Assembly: GCA_020718125.1 (NCBI GenBank)
Contig: DYDC01000025.1
Coordinates: 1 to 16,590 of the forward strand
Direction: 5' to 3'
Origin: Methylacidiphilum sp.
GTDB lineage: Bacteria; Verrucomicrobiota; Verrucomicrobiia; CAIQCK01
DNA length: 16,590 nt
In this document: piece after piece, positions 1 through 7,055 of the stretch
Numbering within the stretch: position 1 is the stretch's first letter
Layout of the letters: every line of letters starts with the position of its first letter
Notes under the pieces: generated by a model
Seen by the model: the letters and a program-made list of their open reading frames with translations, nothing else
Told to the model about the DNA's origin: nothing
The model's database searches: none
Program-made: the position numbers and the translations under genes

Positions 1-21
1 TGGACAAAAGCGCATTGTCAT
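1..21 (-). CDS. 5' end of a downstream operon gene, leaving the window (partial)
   Basis: On the minus strand a full GGAGGT Shine-Dalgarno (plus-strand 26-31) precedes two in-frame ATG codons, at 21 and at 15. The SD lies 4 bases before the first and 10 before the second, so the second ATG (15) may be the true start. Only seven codons (MTMRFCP) are inside the window, so the product cannot be named. The gene would start about 45 bases after the nadE stop on the same strand, consistent with a third gene of the TPR protein-nadE unit. The evidence is the SD, the start codons and their position only. Confidence 0.45.
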
Positions 22-66
22 AACGACCTCCAGTCAATTCGCGGCAGAATATGCCACAGCCGTCCG

Positions 67-1728
67 TCACTTCGTCTCGATGTAACGCTGCGCAATCGGC
101 ATCCGGCGGCCGATGCCAAAAGCCTTGCTGGTGACTTTCAATCCCGGCGGCGCCTGCTTGCGCTTGTATTCGTTGAAGTCCACGCGCCGGACCACATCAC
201 AGACAATGCGCTCATCCTCGCCGCTCGCGACGATGTCGGCCCGGCTGCGCTGGTCCTCGACGCAGGCTTTGAGGATGCGATCGAGCACATCGTAAGGCGG
301 CAGCGAATCCTGGTCGGTCTGGTTCGGCCGCAGCTCGGCACTGGGCGGCTTGGTGAGGCTGCCTTCGGGGATGACCGGCCGCTCCCGGTTGATCCAGCGC
401 GCAAGGCGATAGATCATCATTTTCGGCACGTCGCTGATGATGGCCAGGCCGCCGCACATGTCGCCGTAGAGGGTGCAGTAGCCCGTGGCCATCTCGCTCT
501 TGTTGCCGGTGGTGATGAGCATGTGGCCGAACTTGTTCGAGAGCGCCATCAGCAGCACGCCGCGGATGCGGGCCTGGAGGTTTTCTTCGGTCGTGTCGGC
601 TTCGCGGCCCGCGAACACCGGCGCGAGCATCTCAATCAGCGCCTTGTGCGCCGGCTCGATCGGGATGGCGTGGAAACGGATGCCGAGGTTCTTCGCGAGG
701 ATTTCCGCGTCGCTCCGGCTGTGGTCGCTGGAGAACCGGGACGGCATCGCGACGCCGATGACGTTTTCAGGGCCAACCGCCGCAGCGGCGAGCACGCCGA
801 CGACTGCCGAGTCAATGCCGCCGCTCAAGCCCAGCACCAGGCCTTTGAAACCGCATTTGCGCGTGTAGTCGCGCAGGCCCATCACCAGCGCGTGATAGAG
901 CGATTCCTCCTCGGCCGTTGAACGCAATGCAACGGGGTGGGGGAGGGCGGTGTCAACGAGCAGGAGATCCTCCTCGAAAGCCCTGCCTTGCGCAAGGAGG
1001 CGCCCCTGCGCGTCGAAAGCCATGGAATTGCCGTCAAAGAGCAATTCGTCGTTGCCGCCGACCTGGTTGACATGGACCAGCGGCTGCTTGTGATGCGCTG
1101 CGGCTGCCGCGAGCAGGTCGTGGCGGAGCCGCTCCTTGCCGAGGACGTAGGGTGAGGCTGAAATGTTGATGATGATCTGTGTGCCGCTATCGCACAACTC
1201 GGCCACCGGGTCGCGCTGGTAAAGCGGCAGGCCGCTGCGGTCCTGCTTGCCGCGCCAGAATGCCGGCTCGTTCCAGATGTCCTCGCAGATGGTGACGGCG
1301 ATCTGACGTCCGGCAATCGTGACAGGCGCGACGCGCGCGGCCGGCTCGAAGTAGCGGTCCTCGTCGAAGACATCGTAGGTCGGCAGCAAGGTCTTCCAGA
1401 CGCGGTGCTGGATCTTGCCATTCTGCATGACGGCAGCGGCATTGCGGAACGGACGTCCGGTCTTGCCTTCGTTGCGGTCCACATAACCGACGATGGCAGA
1501 CGCAGCGGCCATCTCGCGCGCGAGGCCGTCGAGTGTCGCGAGTGTGTCAGGAACAAAGCTGCTCTTCAGCAGCAGGTCGCGCGGCGGATAGCCGGTCAGG
1601 GCCAGCTCGCTGAAAACGACGAGTTCAGCGCCCTGCGCGCAGGCGCGGCGGTAGCTGTCGAGGATCTTGGCCGCATTGTCCGGCAGATCGCCGACGGTGA
1701 AGTTGAGTTGTGCCAGCGCGATCTTCAT
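67..1728 (-). CDS. nadE: Glutamine-dependent NAD+ synthetase
   Basis: Catalyses the last step of NAD+ synthesis: amidation of deamido-NAD+ with ATP and glutamine-derived ammonia in the cytosol. From the ATG at 1728 the protein has 553 residues, normal for the two-domain form. Residues 1 to about 265 are a nitrilase-fold glutaminase with the expected triad: Glu41 (FSELALTGYPP), Lys112 (WKTLLPTYDVFDEDR) and Cys148 (TICEDIW). Residues about 280-553 are the synthetase, with the PP-loop SGGIDS at 302-307 and downstream motifs TTGNKSE and LRPNQTDQDSLPPYDVLD. An in-frame GTG at 1779 would add 17 residues that do not look conserved; the nitrilase fold begins at MKIALAQLNF, so the ATG is preferred. 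No SD precedes it, but a promoter-like pair lies just upstream (1740-1768). It follows the TPR-like gene by 52 bases. The identification is secure. Confidence 0.97.
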   Translation of the reverse strand: MKIALAQLNFTVGDLPDNAAKILDSYRRACAQGAELVVFSELALTGYPPRDLLLKSSFVPDTLATLDGLAREMAAASAIVGYVDRNEGKTGRPFRNAAAVMQNGKIQHRVWKTLLPTYDVFDEDRYFEPAARVAPVTIAGRQIAVTICEDIWNEPAFWRGKQDRSGLPLYQRDPVAELCDSGTQIIINISASPYVLGKERLRHDLLAAAAAHHKQPLVHVNQVGGNDELLFDGNSMAFDAQGRLLAQGRAFEEDLLLVDTALPHPVALRSTAEEESLYHALVMGLRDYTRKCGFKGLVLGLSGGIDSAVVGVLAAAAVGPENVIGVAMPSRFSSDHSRSDAEILAKNLGIRFHAIPIEPAHKALIEMLAPVFAGREADTTEENLQARIRGVLLMALSNKFGHMLITTGNKSEMATGYCTLYGDMCGGLAIISDVPKMMIYRLARWINRERPVIPEGSLTKPPSAELRPNQTDQDSLPPYDVLDRILKACVEDQRSRADIVASGEDERIVCDVVRRVDFNEYKRKQAPPGLKVTSKAFGIGRRMPIAQRYIETK

Positions 1729-1739
1729 CGACCGCCGCG

Positions 1740-1768
1740 AGAGTAGCGGGAAGGCCGCGGCAATGCAA
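1740..1768 (-). promoter_or_regulatory. Candidate nadE promoter, near-leaderless
   Basis: On the minus strand TTGCAT (1763-1768) and TACTCT (1740-1745) are 17 bases apart. Transcription would start near 1733, about five bases before the nadE ATG at 1728, which has no SD. The end of the spacer and the -10 (CGC-TACTCT) resemble those of the bamD-like gene (CGC-TACGCT). It is a pattern match only. Confidence 0.4.
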
Positions 1769-1780
1769 TCGCGCGCCACG

Positions 1781-2674
1781 TCAGTTCGTGGTCGCGGGAT
1801 CGGGCTTGTTCAGCCGTTCAAGCTCGCGCCCGTAGAGCGGGTTTCGGGGGAAATTCTGCTGAAGACCGATGAGCCACTCGCGTGCGCGCGCGGTCCGTTT
1901 CTCGCGGACGGCGATGATGGCCAGCATCAACTGCGCGTAAGGCGCGAGGTAGCGGCCACTGCGGGCCGTCAGTTCCAGGTCGGCTTCGCCCCTGGTCTTA
2001 TCGCCGATAAAACCGCCGATGGAGAGCAGCCAGCGCAACGGCAGGATCAGGCTGCCGATGACATACTTCGACACGCCGGTGGCGACATACGCGTCGTAGC
2101 AGTCGGGATGCAAGGTGATCAGCTTCTGGCTGGTTTGTGTGGCCAGCTTGACCATGCGGAGGGCGGCTGCATTCCGCTTCTCGATCATGACGATGTAATC
2201 GCACCGCAGTCCGTTGGACAACGTCGAGGCCAGCAGCGCCGAGCGGTCACGAGGATCCTTCCTCAAGCACGCCTTGGCGAGCGTGTCGGCCTTGGCCAGC
2301 GCCACATCGAATCGCTTGCGCGCGTCGGGATCAGCCTTGAGCCGCTTGCCTTCGATCAGGGCGCCGTCATGAATGATGAACTGCGAATCGAGGATGCCAA
2401 GCCGGTGAAACTCGGCAAACAAATAACCGGCTGCCTCGCCGACATGGCCCATCGGATCCTCGGGATGACCCTGCTGGTGTGCGGCGAACTGCTTCTGCGC
2501 GCCGTCAAAATCCAGGTCGTAAAGAAGCAGGAATCCCCGATCCAGCGGCGGCGGCGGCGCGCCGGGCTGCGTCAGCAGCGGCCGGTCGGCGGCGCCGACA
2601 GTCGTGGCGATGGCGGCGGCAACAATTGTAGCGAGCCAAGGCCATCGGCGATTTGATTGGATGAAAGTCACCAC
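1781..2674 (-). CDS. Secreted TPR-like protein of unknown role
   Basis: The mature part is helical with short TPR-like units: an N-terminal unit around YDLDFDGAQKQFAAHQQGHP and a C-terminal one around APYAQLMLAIIAVREKRTAR followed by LQQNFPRNPLYGRELERL. This resembles a family of hypothetical TPR proteins from Acidobacteria and Verrucomicrobia, recalled rather than searched. A signal peptide is clear: basic NRR, a hydrophobic stretch (WLATIVAAAIATTVGA), then ADRP. No ATG lies near it, but three consecutive GTG codons do (2677, 2674, 2671). I chose 2674 because a candidate promoter at 2681-2709 would start transcription there, giving 297 residues. The frame is open back to 2815, but that would put about 47 non-conserved residues before the signal peptide. 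It is first in the unit with nadE and divergent from the nitroreductase. It is probably periplasmic; the function is unknown. Confidence 0.75.
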   Translation of the reverse strand: MVTFIQSNRRWPWLATIVAAAIATTVGAADRPLLTQPGAPPPPLDRGFLLLYDLDFDGAQKQFAAHQQGHPEDPMGHVGEAAGYLFAEFHRLGILDSQFIIHDGALIEGKRLKADPDARKRFDVALAKADTLAKACLRKDPRDRSALLASTLSNGLRCDYIVMIEKRNAAALRMVKLATQTSQKLITLHPDCYDAYVATGVSKYVIGSLILPLRWLLSIGGFIGDKTRGEADLELTARSGRYLAPYAQLMLAIIAVREKRTARAREWLIGLQQNFPRNPLYGRELERLNKPDPATTN

Positions 2675-2680
2675 CACCGG

Positions 2681-2709
2681 AGAATATCCCGTTGCGAGCA
2701 CTGATTCAA
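2681..2709 (-). promoter_or_regulatory. Candidate promoter of the TPR-like gene (leaderless)
   Basis: On the minus strand TTGAAT (2704-2709) and TATTCT (2681-2686) are 17 bases apart. The predicted transcription start (about 2674) falls on the middle of three consecutive GTG codons that open the signal-peptide frame. There is no SD. It is a pattern match only. Confidence 0.4.
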
Positions 2710-2727
2710 CCGCGCGCTGGAGACGGT

Positions 2728-2758
2728 TTGAGTCGTGTTTGACCGTGTGCGGTAGCGT
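2728..2758 (+). promoter_or_regulatory. Weak candidate promoter of the nitroreductase gene
   Basis: TTGAGT (2728-2733) and TAGCGT (2753-2758) lie 19 bases apart on the plus strand, with a long spacer. They would give a leader of about 70 bases including the AAGGAG before the nitroreductase. The -10 resembles the GC-rich -10s elsewhere in the window. Weak evidence. Confidence 0.22.
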
Positions 2759-2833
2759 GAAGAAACCGCTCCAAGCTCGACGCCCCGACGGCATTGAGCT
2801 ACACATCTTGCTCAAGAAGGAGAAACAACGGTC

Positions 2834-3373
2834 ATGGATTTCTTCGAAGTCATCAGAAACAGGTTTTCAGTCCGTGCCTACCAGCCACGGCCCGTGGACG
2901 ACGCGCTATTGGACAAGGTGTTGGGCGCGGCCAACGACGCGCCGTCGGCGTTCAACGCGCAGGCTTACGAGATGGTTGTCATCCGGGACGCGGGCAAAAA
3001 GGAGGCGCTTGCGAAAGCCTGCTGGAACCAAATGTTCGTCGCGCAAGCGCCAGTGGTGGTTGCCTTTTTTGCGAACCCTGCAAGGAACCGCGAGAAACTC
3101 GGCCCTGAAAGCGCCGGCGTTTACAGCCATGAGGACGCGACCATTGCATGTGCGCATGCGCACTTGGCGGCCACAGCCGTCGGACTGGGCAGTTGCTGGA
3201 TCGCCGCCTACGATCAGAAGACCGTGAATGAGGTCGTCGAGACACCCGGAAGTTGGCGATCCGTTGCGTTGCTGGCAATCGGCCATCCGACCGAGACCCA
3301 GGCACCACGGCAACGCCGGCCATTGCACGACGTGGTGTATGTCGAATCGGCGCGCCAGGCAAGCGCGCCGTGA
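2834..3373 (+). CDS. Nitroreductase-family FMN oxidoreductase
   Basis: A 179-residue protein of the single-domain nitroreductase fold, using FMN and NAD(P)H; the physiological substrate cannot be told from sequence. Family marks are the N-terminal FMN-phosphate signature RNRFSVRAY (residues 8-16), the APSAFNAQ segment (36-43) that contacts flavin, and the C-terminal GLGSCWIAAYD followed by VALLAIGHP. The length is normal for the short class. The start is well supported: AAGGAG (about 2817-2822) lies 11 bases before the ATG. The gene stands alone on the plus strand, divergent from the TPR-nadE unit. Its last residues (ESARQASAP) are low-information. Family is confident; specific role unknown. 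Confidence 0.92.
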   Translation: MDFFEVIRNRFSVRAYQPRPVDDALLDKVLGAANDAPSAFNAQAYEMVVIRDAGKKEALAKACWNQMFVAQAPVVVAFFANPARNREKLGPESAGVYSHEDATIACAHAHLAATAVGLGSCWIAAYDQKTVNEVVETPGSWRSVALLAIGHPTETQAPRQRRPLHDVVYVESARQASAP

Positions 3374-3424
3374 CCTCGGCGGAGGCGCGCGTGGCTGATG
3401 TGATGGGCGAGGGGGCCAGGGCTG

Positions 3425-3445
3425 CTGCGGCTGTAGGAGCCGCAG
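3425..3445. terminator. 8-bp perfect hairpin downstream of the nitroreductase
   Basis: CTGCGGCT and AGCCGCAG form a perfect 8-bp stem around a 5-base loop (GTAGG), about 50 bases past the nitroreductase stop. No T-run follows, so a Rho-independent terminator is doubtful. It could be a REP-like palindrome or an mRNA-stabilising stem. Confidence 0.35.
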
Positions 3446-3546
3446 GCTGCTGTGGGCTGGCATGAGTGGATGACGGTCACGGTTGAGATAGCGAAGCCGT
3501 TGTCGATTCCAGCTCCAGCGGTCTTCAGCGACCGGCTTCTCTGGCG

Positions 3547-3563
3547 AGCACCTTCTGGGTGCT
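3547..3563. other. 6-bp hairpin in the gene-poor gap
   Basis: AGCACC, a five-base loop (TTCTG) and GGTGCT form a perfect short stem. No T-run follows. Function unknown; a stem this short can arise by chance. Confidence 0.3.
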
Positions 3564-3743
3564 ACTATCGGCAATGAAGGAAGCAGAGCCAGGCGATAGG
3601 GGAGAGATGCAGGGTAATGAAGTGATTCAAACCCCTCGAAATGCAGGCCGACGCCCACGTAACAACTCATAATACATATTGTGCGACGTATATATTCCAA
3701 GGCGAACCCCACAAATCTGGTTCCGTGGTGATCAACCCCGCAG

Positions 3744-4883
3744 TCAGTCAGTCAGGCCGAACCGCTTCGTAAAAGGCCAATAGACCACCCACGCCTTCCC
3801 GACGAGGTTGGCGTGCGGCACCGCACCCCACGCACGGCTGTCTGAACTGTGATAGCTGTTGTCGCCCAAGGCGAAGTATTGCTTTGGCGGCACCGCAAAC
3901 GTCTCATCAGGAGTCGTCAGATGTTGAAAGCCCTGGCCGCGGTCAGCATTGGAGTAGCCATTGTAGCCCTCCCGGCGGCTCATGACGCGGGCGAAGCCTT
4001 TCTCAGCAGCCCGCTGCCCGTTGACCAGCAGATCCGGCGAGGCAATCCGCAACTGATCCCCCCCCACACCCGCCAGCCGCTTGATGTAAAACTCGCCCCG
4101 TGTGCCTTCGATTCCCTTCGTCTCGAAAACGAATACTTCGCCCCGCCGTGGGCGCCGGAAGTTGTAGGTGACCTTGTCCACGAAGATGTGGTCTCCGTTG
4201 TGCAAGACGCATCGCACAATAGGCTGCCCGGCGGCAAACCGCTGTCTCGGCTGCAGGTTGAAATCCCTCCACAGCTTTGTGGACTCCACGGGCACACGAT
4301 ATTCGCGCGAGCCGACCGTCAGGATTGTGGACTTGCCAGCGAACATGGCGAAGCCCTCGTCCACCTCCCGCACGTCGTCCAGCGTGCCGTCCTCCTGACA
4401 CACCACATTCACATAACCCCGGCCACAAAAAACCTTCTCAAACACCCTGATTGGCAGGACCGGAATCCGCTGATTCGGCAGCAATGGCTCCACATGCACG
4501 CCGTAAAGAGTCGGTTGCATCGAGCCGGTCGGGATCTTGAACGGCTGCAGAAAGAACGTCCGGATGCCGCCCCAAGCCACCACGGCAGCCACCAGCGCAA
4601 TCTCAACAGTCTCGCGCAGGCGCGGGTGTTTTGGCGTCGGGAACAGCCTGCCGCACGCTTTCTCCAGTTTCTCCATCCCCTGCTCTATCTGCCCAATCGA
4701 GCCGCGCCGGACGGCTGCGAACTCGGCGATGGCTTTTTCAGCGGCCGCGACATCGTCTGCTTTCATCAAGTCGCGGTGCGAGCCGAGCAGCCGGCGCACA
4801 TGGTGCAGCACCTCCTTCGCGTGCTTGCGCGCGCGGCGGGTGCGCCACCAACTGAACGGCGGGATGTTTGCGAGTGTGCTCAT
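3744..4883 (-). CDS. lepB: Signal peptidase I with long cytoplasmic N-terminus
   Basis: Inner-membrane serine protease that removes signal peptides from exported proteins. The catalytic dyad is visible: Ser121 in PTGSMQPTL and Lys268 in YIKRLAGVGGD. The late motif GDNSYHSSDSRAWG (340-353) is present. One membrane segment precedes the serine (about 93-110). At 379 residues it is long. Two additions explain this: about 90 charged N-terminal residues, predicted cytoplasmic and partly helical, and an insertion of roughly 100 residues between the Ser and Lys boxes (about 140-235). The ATG at 4883 has a good SD-like AGGGG. It starts 10 bases after the lepA stop, so the two are almost surely cotranscribed, as in E. 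coli. The C-terminus ends shortly after YWPFTKRFG. Confidence 0.95.
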   Translation of the reverse strand: MSTLANIPPFSWWRTRRARKHAKEVLHHVRRLLGSHRDLMKADDVAAAEKAIAEFAAVRRGSIGQIEQGMEKLEKACGRLFPTPKHPRLRETVEIALVAAVVAWGGIRTFFLQPFKIPTGSMQPTLYGVHVEPLLPNQRIPVLPIRVFEKVFCGRGYVNVVCQEDGTLDDVREVDEGFAMFAGKSTILTVGSREYRVPVESTKLWRDFNLQPRQRFAAGQPIVRCVLHNGDHIFVDKVTYNFRRPRRGEVFVFETKGIEGTRGEFYIKRLAGVGGDQLRIASPDLLVNGQRAAEKGFARVMSRREGYNGYSNADRGQGFQHLTTPDETFAVPPKQYFALGDNSYHSSDSRAWGAVPHANLVGKAWVVYWPFTKRFGLTD

Positions 4884-4893
4884 GCGTCGTCCC

Positions 4894-6690
4894 CTACCCT
4901 GATTTCAACACCGAGATGAACGCTTCCTGCGGGATGTTGACCTTGCCGATCTGCTTCATCCGCTTCTTGCCCTCTTTTTGCTTCTCCAGCAGCTTCCGCT
5001 TCCGCGTGATGTCGCCGCCGTAGCACTTCGCGGTCACGTTCTTGCCCACCGAACCGATGGTCTCGCGCGCCACGATTTTGCCGCCGATGGCAGCCTGGAT
5101 GGGCACCGCGAAGAGTTGTCGCGGGATGACCTCCTTCAGCTTCTCCGCGAGGATCCGGCCCCGTGACTCGGCTTTGTCGCGATGGACGATGCTCGAAAAG
5201 GCGTCCATCATTTCCGCGTTGATGAGCATGTCGAGTTTCACGAGGTTGCTGTCCCGATAGCCCGCGTATTCGTAGTCCATCGAGCCGTAGCCGCGCGTGA
5301 TGGTCTTGAGCTTGTCCACGAAGTCCACGAGGATCTCGTTCAACGGCAGCTCGCACGTCATCATCACGCGCCGCGTGTCGAGCGTCTCGGTGTGCTTCAG
5401 TTCGCCGCGCTTCTCCGCCACCAGCGCCATCACGTCGCCGATCATCTCGTTCGGACAGATGATGAACGCCTGGATGAACGGCTCCTCCGTCTTCTGCAAC
5501 TGGGACGGGTCGGGCCAGTTGGCGGGATTGTCCACCTCCGTGACCGTCCCGTCGGTCAACGTAACGCGATACACCACGCTCGGATACGTGGCGATGATGT
5601 CCATGTTGTATTCGCGCTGCAGCCGTTCCTGCACGATCTCCATGTGCAACAACCCAAGGAACCCGCACCGGAACCCGAACCCCAGCGCCGCGCTGCTCTC
5701 GCTTTGATAAATGAACGACGAGTCGTTCAGCCGCAGCTTGGCCATGCTCGCCTTCAACGCCTCGTAGTCGGCGGTATTGATCGGATAAATCCCGCTGAAC
5801 ACCATCGGGTGAACCTCGGCATAGCCCGGCAACGGCTTCGGCACGGGCCGGCGCGCATCGGTCACCGTGTCGCCGATCTTCACGTCGGCGATGGACTTCA
5901 TGTTCGCCACGATGTAGCCGACGTCCCCTGCCCCAAGCTGCGGCCGCGGCGCCGGCTTCGGCGTGAACACGCCGACCTCCTTCACGTCGTAGTTGTGGCC
6001 GGACATCATCAGCTTGATCTGCGACCCCTGCTTGATCTCGCCGGCGAACACGCGCACATACACCACCACGCCCCGGTAGGAATCGAACACCGAATCGAAT
6101 ACCAGCGCCGCGAGGTTCGGCGCCGGCAGCGGCTTCGGCGGCGGCACGCGTTTGATGACCGCTTCGAGAATCTCGTGGATGCCGATCCCCTGCTTCGCGC
6201 TGGCCAGGATCGCCTCCTCTGCCGGAATCGCGAGTATCTCCTCAAGTTGCCGCTTCACCTGCGCCACGTCCGCCTGCGGCAGGTCAATCTTGTTGATGAC
6301 CGGGATGATTGTCAGGTTCTGCTTCACCGCCAGGTGGAGGTTGGCCACCGTCTGCGCCTCCACCCCCTGCCCCGCGTCCACGATCAGCAACGCGCCCTCG
6401 CAGGCATTGAGGCTCCGCGAGACCTCGTAGGAGAAATCCACGTGTCCCGGGGTGTCAATCAGGTTCAGCGTGTAATCATCCCCGTTGTCGGCCCGGTAAC
6501 GCATCGTCACCGGATGCATCTTGATCGTGATGCCCCGCTCCCGCTCCAGGTCCATCGAATCCAGATGCTGCTCCTCCAAGTCGCGGTCAGCGATCGTCTT
6601 CGTCGCTTGCAACAGCCGGTCGCTCAACGTGGTCTTGCCGTGGTCCACGTGGGCAATGATGCAAAAATTACGTGTCTTCGTCGTATCCAT
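4894..6690 (-). CDS. lepA: Elongation factor 4 (LepA GTPase)
   Basis: Ribosome-associated translational GTPase of 598 residues, standard for LepA. From the ATG at 6690: P-loop AHVDHGKTT (13-21), switch-II DTPGH (79-83), NKID (133-136) and SAKQGIGI (about 162-169). The LepA-specific C-terminal region is intact (YGSMDYEYAGYR, and GGDITRKRKLLEKQKEGKKR near the end). The frame is open for another 20 codons upstream, but MDTTKTRNFCIIAHVDH is the conserved N-terminus, so the internal ATG is chosen. No clear SD precedes it; a promoter-like pair at 6708-6737 would give a leader of about 11 bases. lepB follows 10 bases later. No anomalies seen. Confidence 0.98.
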   Translation of the reverse strand: MDTTKTRNFCIIAHVDHGKTTLSDRLLQATKTIADRDLEEQHLDSMDLERERGITIKMHPVTMRYRADNGDDYTLNLIDTPGHVDFSYEVSRSLNACEGALLIVDAGQGVEAQTVANLHLAVKQNLTIIPVINKIDLPQADVAQVKRQLEEILAIPAEEAILASAKQGIGIHEILEAVIKRVPPPKPLPAPNLAALVFDSVFDSYRGVVVYVRVFAGEIKQGSQIKLMMSGHNYDVKEVGVFTPKPAPRPQLGAGDVGYIVANMKSIADVKIGDTVTDARRPVPKPLPGYAEVHPMVFSGIYPINTADYEALKASMAKLRLNDSSFIYQSESSAALGFGFRCGFLGLLHMEIVQERLQREYNMDIIATYPSVVYRVTLTDGTVTEVDNPANWPDPSQLQKTEEPFIQAFIICPNEMIGDVMALVAEKRGELKHTETLDTRRVMMTCELPLNEILVDFVDKLKTITRGYGSMDYEYAGYRDSNLVKLDMLINAEMMDAFSSIVHRDKAESRGRILAEKLKEVIPRQLFAVPIQAAIGGKIVARETIGSVGKNVTAKCYGGDITRKRKLLEKQKEGKKRMKQIGKVNIPQEAFISVLKSG

Positions 6691-6707
6691 GAAAAAAAAC
6701 CGCCCTG

Positions 6708-6737
6708 ACGATAGCCGCCGCACGCGCGCCGACGCAA
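6708..6737 (-). promoter_or_regulatory. Candidate lepA-lepB promoter
   Basis: On the minus strand TTGCGT (6732-6737) and TATCGT (6708-6713) are separated by 18 bases. Transcription would start near 6701, about 11 bases before the lepA ATG, leaving a very short leader with no good SD. Pattern match only. Confidence 0.38.
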
Positions 6738-6815
6738 GAAGCGTTTTCACGGCTGTCGGAACTCGTTAGAAATGTCCCCTTTTTTGCGGCCTGCCGCTGC
6801 TGTCGTTTCCCTACG

Positions 6816-7028
6816 CCGATCCCGACGATCAACGAAGGCGTCATCCTGCGCATGAAGCAGCGAAAGACCTATCCCCCATTTGGAGTCAACGTGCCGACCC
6901 TGAAGCCCGGGACGTATGCTGTCCATGTGCCGGTCGGAAAAGCCGGCGGGACGCCGGTCATCGCCCTGCCATTGACCGGAGATGATGGAAGGCGGCGATA
7001 CAAGGTCGGGCAGATTGAGATCAGGTGA
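6816..7028 (+). pseudogene. 3' remnant of a lost gene (C-terminal domain only)
   Basis: The plus-strand frame ending at TGA 7026-7028 reads like a real beta-rich C-terminus: TINEGVILRMKQRKTYPPFG, then LKPGTYAVHVPVGKAGGTPV, IALPLTGDDGRRRYKVGQIE and IR. The frame is open back to 6693 but has no ATG before 6852 and no SD, and the part before about 6816 is low-complexity and overlaps the lepA upstream region. The text resembles the terminal beta-sandwich of some DUF4832-type or sugar-hydrolase proteins from Verrucomicrobia and Planctomycetes; this is a tentative recollection. The best reading is a gene cut down to its last 60-70 codons. A free-standing 58-residue ORF from 6852 is the alternative. 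It faces the mutase gene tail to tail with 27 bases between the stops. Confidence 0.45.
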
Positions 7029-7055
7029 TTCGTCGAACGGCCCTCCCCTGCCCGG

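Larger units (their letters stand above)
3374..3743. other. 370-base gene-poor gap between nitroreductase and lepB
   Basis: I see no convincing gene. The minus-strand frame spanning much of it has the arginine/proline-rich look of a shadow. There are two perfect hairpins (3425-3445 and 3547-3563) and a 32-codon plus-strand frame (3574-3672, MKEAEPGDRGEMQGNEVIQT...) with no SD. From about 3667 to 3710 the DNA is AT-rich, unlike its surroundings. The right end has a short AGTC tandem (3742-3754) overlapping the lepB stop. It may hold the remnant of a lost element. Confidence 0.5.

Noticed and set aside
1729..1779. GTG start 17 codons upstream for nadE
   Set aside because: It would overlap the candidate promoter, and the extra residues (ARDCIAAAFPLLSRRS) are not typical of the family, whose fold begins at MKIALAQLNF.
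3574..3672. 32-codon plus-strand frame beginning MKEAEPGDRGEMQGNEVIQT
   Set aside because: No SD, short and Arg-rich at the end. A faint thought of a mobile-intron leader could not be supported without a search.
2906..3712. 268-codon minus-strand frame across the nitroreductase and the following gap
   Set aside because: Rich in Arg, Pro and Ser with no domain. It is antisense to a well-supported nitroreductase gene and has no SD.
5182..6708. 508-codon plus-strand frame across lepA
   Set aside because: It is antisense to lepA, is extremely His/Arg/Leu-rich and has no recognisable domain. Long antisense frames are expected in GC-rich coding DNA.
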